Source: Hymenoscyphus infarciens (lineage: Eukaryota; Ascomycota; Leotiomycetes; Helotiales; Helotiaceae). Taken from it: a DNA stretch of 61,535 bases. Below, piece after piece: positions 58,537-61,535 of this stretch. Numbering within the stretch: the first letter of the stretch is position 1; every line of letters begins with the position of its first letter. A model generated the notes under the pieces. The model saw nothing but the letters and a program-made list of their open reading frames with translations. It was not told the DNA's origin and did not search any database. Location of the stretch: assembly GCA_001414345.1 (NCBI GenBank), contig LLCB01000331.1, positions 1-61,535 on the forward strand, read 5' to 3'. The position numbers and the translations under genes were made by a program.

Positions 58537-60660
58537 GGTTATGGTTTGTTTAACAGTTAGTTTTAATCCAGGAGAATTGGAATGGAATCCAATTTCTGAG
58601 ACGCAAGGGTGAATTGCTGTATATACATTTACTTTTCTATACGAACCAAAAACTCACCACTCAGTATCATGATCTCGGAATGCGGGGCTCAAGTTACCTG
58701 CATCAATGCTGCAGTCGCTACCTACCCCACCTCTGCTTTAAATACCTGGGTAAAATCTCCTTTCTTCCGTTATTCGGATGGAATTCTTAAGCAGTCTATT
58801 ATTTATCACTGAGAAGAAAAGGCTATGCATGCAAATTTTGTTTCTAAGTCGTTCTCACGATGTCCAACTCAGGGGTCCGTGTAGGTACCCCTCGAAAATA
58901 TTCTTAGATCTCCAAGGAGAAACAACACCTTTATACTCAAAAATCTCACTAGTTTAATACAATCTAATCACAATTTATTAAATCAGCGTGGATGGAAACA
59001 AGTTTTCTCGTTTCTGTTCCTGGTTTTGAAACGAGTTTCTTTGGTATGAAATATCTGTGATGTGATTATCAAGCTTCTTGTAGGCTAGGTAAAGTAACGT
59101 AGCGTTTTGGTTTGCTTCGGAATGCTGTTGAAAGGATAGTATGAGGTTCGATATAATTGTATTACTTGAGTAATTCTAGAGGAGAATTGCTTTCTACTTA
59201 TATATAAGAGGGTTTAGGAAGACCTATATTACGTAATAGGTATAGACGTTTAATACTCCTACTCGATCTAAACACTCTTAGATTATAATACTAATATACT
59301 TTAATAAACCTTTAGCTAAAAACCTTTAAAGGATAAAAAGCTAGAGAAGAATATATAAGTAAGAAGACTGATTAGAGTCTTTTAAGAAGTTGATTTAAGG
59401 TATTAACTTCGTTCTCTCCTTTTATATCTATAGTATATACTAAGACGCCTTTTATAGTTAAGTTACTTAGTATAGTATCTCCTCTTATACTTATATTATT
59501 TGTATAGTTATAGTTATCTAGGATATAGTAGAAATCTATTAGCTAGTCTAGTTGATTCTTAACGTACTCTCTTAAATATATAAGAAGTTGCTTACGCTTT
59601 ATATTCTTATCTTGTCTTTTAGGCGTGTTAGTACTAGGCTTAACTTTAACTTTAATTAATTAATTAATACTAAGTAGATACTTAGTATTATTGGTTTTAA
59701 TACGCCTTTATATACTAGTAAAACGTTTGATTAAGAGTCCTCTATACTTAGCGTATATAATGTTAGTAGGCCTCGTTGGTAAGGGTTAGAGTAGTATCTA
59801 AAAGGCTTCTTTAGAAGGTATAGTAGATGCCTAGTATAGTAGAGGTAGTAGAGTATTAAGATAACGGTGTTTTAGAGATAGCTTAATTTTAGGACTTTGT
59901 ATAGTAGGTAGTAATATGTCTTCTATAGGTTCCACTGCTTCTACTGCTTCTATAGTTTCTACTGATCTCATAGGTTCTACTGCTTCTATAGCTTCTATAG
60001 TTTCTACTACTGCTATAGGTTCTACTGCTTCTACTACTCTTATAGATTCTATATCCTTGTCTTTAATATTGTCTAAATTAGTACTCTTATACCTAGGGTA
60101 CTCGTTAGAGGTCTATTTACTCTTAGAGTCGTTCTAGGCTAGGTTTACTAGAATAGGTTTTCTTTCTTTTAAGAGCTTCTAAGAATAGAGATTAATAACT
60201 TTATTTATTAGTACTTTAATAAAGAGAGTATAGTTATAAGAGTTAATTCGAGTACTAAGAGTAACTTATTTAAAACTAGTAGCTTTAAGGTAACTAGGAC
60301 TCTAAGGCTACTGTTTAGGATAGTCCTAGTTACTAGTAAGGTCTTAAATAAAGTAACTTAAGATAGCTAGACATCTCTTAACTAGGCTAGTATTACCTCT
60401 TCTATTAATCTATATATTAAGGTTTCTTATATCTTTATCTTTTTATAGATAGTTAATAAATTTCCTTTATATACTAAGTAGACTTATAAAAGAGACGATA
60501 TTAGTATCTTAATACTTAACTTTAGTGTTAGTATCTAGAATAAGAAGTTATAGACTTATAAGGAGTTTTTATTTAATAACTATAACCTAGGTATACTATA
60601 GTATAGTAAGGTATTATAGCTGATTTATTTTAACCTAGGTTTCTATCTAAGTAACTATTG
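58537..60660. other. Intergenic, then AT-rich relic of a coding repeat
   Basis: Positions 58537-59150 have normal composition with no gene. From about 59160 it is RIP-like relic DNA. Read on the minus strand, about 59400-59560 still translates almost without stops (including NNISIRGDTILSNLTIKG and VYTIDIKGENEV), so it probably descends from a transposon ORF. At about 59925-60050 a run of TTCTACTGCTTCTATAG-type units forms a degenerate minisatellite. The element class is not identifiable by eye. Confidence 0.45.
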
Positions 60661-61380
60661 TGATAGCCTGTCATCTAGGCCATCCTAGATAGCTGATATT
60701 ACGTAGCATATGCCGTATATATTAGCTTTCGGCAGTTGTTGTTTTACATTGTCTAATTTAGGAAGGTTACGTACGTCCGGACTTTCGGACGTACTTCGTA
60801 GAGTTCAGGCTTTTGTATTAGCTAACGTATGTCGTTGTTCGGTTTCGTACCCCTTTTTGTCGTCTGAACCTCTTATATATAGCAGCCTACTCCTAGAGTT
60901 AGAAAAGGCCAGTTTAGCCTTTTCTTCTATATTAGAGCCTAGTATTTATATACGTCATTCTGCTAAACGCACTCCTATATACCTCTTCTATAGTTATATA
61001 TATTTTGTGCTGTTATATAAAAAGGCTAAACTCTACTTCGCTAGTAATAGCATTTATAATATCTCTTTAAGCTTATCGTTGCTTTTATTTCTTTTTCGAA
61101 GTCGGATAATATACCTTTCGCTTTAGGCCAGAATCAGACCCGAATAACGATATTCTTAAATAGCTGGGATTCTAGAGATCTCCTAGACGGCTAGTAATAT
61201 TAGGGTTTAGTATCGGTTTCAGACAGCTAGTAAAAATCATATCTTATATATTACAGGATTTAAATACGCTAAGTATTTAGAATCCTAATAACCCTCTCTG
61301 TATAAGGACTGCTGTATATAGGTTTAGTGAATAAGTCGACATACTATAGTTATCGCGAAGGCTTCTGAATCTGCTCTTAC
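60661..61380 (-). mobile_element. Inverted 3' end of an LTR retrotransposon, less degraded
   Basis: On the minus strand, 61018-61380 matches the internal 3' end before the right LTR at 33826 (words such as GTCGACTTATT, TATTACTAGC, GAAGTAGAG). 60661-61017 is the LTR, beginning TATAACAGCACA and ending GGCTATCACA. CG-containing words are more frequent than in other copies, so RIP damage is lighter. The element is cut off at 61380 by the poly-C tract. A 138-codon plus-strand frame (60710-61126) runs antisense through the LTR and is not considered a gene. Confidence 0.65.
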
Positions 61381-61535
61381 CCCCCCCCCCCCTTCCCCCC
61401 CCCCCCCCAGGGTCCGTCAACCCGATCGCGCTACGGCGGCACGGATTACGTCCCGGCGTCTTAACCTACCTCCGGGGCCCCCACCCCCCTCCCAGAACCA
61501 GCTCCCCACCCCACCCACACCTGCCACCCCACACC
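61381..61535. other. Poly-C tract and GC-rich terminal sequence
   Basis: A run of about 12 C, TT, and 14 C is followed by GC-rich, C-skewed sequence (CCCGATCGCGCTACGGCGGC and onward) that resembles nothing else in the window. It is not a canonical telomere (no CCCTAA repeats). It may be a contig-end artefact or a separate locus joined here. Confidence 0.6.

Noticed and set aside
60710..61126. 138-codon plus-strand frame
   Set aside because: It lies antisense across an LTR and internal retrotransposon sequence.
61381..61535. Telomere
   Set aside because: There are no CCCTAA or similar tandem repeats; homopolymer C followed by non-repetitive GC-rich sequence does not fit.

Overview
The window looks like nuclear DNA of a filamentous ascomycete (Pezizomycotina). 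The evidence is short spliceosomal introns (about 45-150 nt) with CTAAC/CTGAC-type branch points, a HacA bZIP gene with a fungal-length 20-nt unconventional intron, fungal-type complex I, Csm3 and Ski2 genes, and large AT-rich, TpA-rich blocks full of dead transposons, which is the usual mark of repeat-induced point mutation (RIP). The class cannot be fixed from sequence alone; Leotiomycetes is a guess.

Gene-bearing islands. (1) 3.4-13.8 kb: a secreted tandem-repeat protein with seven full 28-residue repeats, Ski2 RNA helicase, Csm3/Swi3 fork-protection protein, the 20.9-kDa complex I subunit and the Tad2 tRNA adenosine deaminase. (2) 15.9-18.5 kb: a decayed ankyrin-repeat gene. (3) 20.3-21.9 kb: hacA, regulator of the unfolded protein response, with a long stem-loop just downstream. 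(4) 36.4-40.2 kb: a cysteine-repeat single-pass membrane protein and an SLC35F-type transporter. (5) 51.5-58.5 kb: a wax-synthase-like membrane acyltransferase, a mitochondrial serine O-acyltransferase (CysA/Cys2 type), a conserved protein of unknown function and a short-chain dehydrogenase that may carry a frameshift. Apart from the housekeeping set these genes share no obvious pathway; I see no operon-like or biosynthetic cluster logic.

Repeat compartments. 14.3-15.2 kb is a hAT-like element with a perfect 8-bp target duplication. 24.7-26.0 kb is a TA-flanked inverted-repeat element. 29.5-34.3 kb is a complete, RIP-degraded LTR retrotransposon with a perfect 5-bp target duplication. 41.3-48.5 kb is a pile of related degraded LTR elements. 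49.2-50.3 kb is a TA-flanked element filled with microsatellites, and the left edge of the window holds the end of a relative. 59.2-61.4 kb is another relic block. Small inverted-repeat elements (MITE-like) lie at 19.3, 26.6 and 37.7 kb. The last 155 bases switch abruptly to poly-C and GC-rich sequence unlike the rest of the window.

The most distinctive item is the repeat gene at 3381-4350. It has a signal peptide, near-identical 84-bp repeats, one repeat equal to one exon, and one potential N-glycosylation sequon per canonical repeat. Several genes contain short introns of a length divisible by three that stay open when unspliced; exon structures given here remove them. All exon joins are my reading of splice motifs and frame, with no transcript data.
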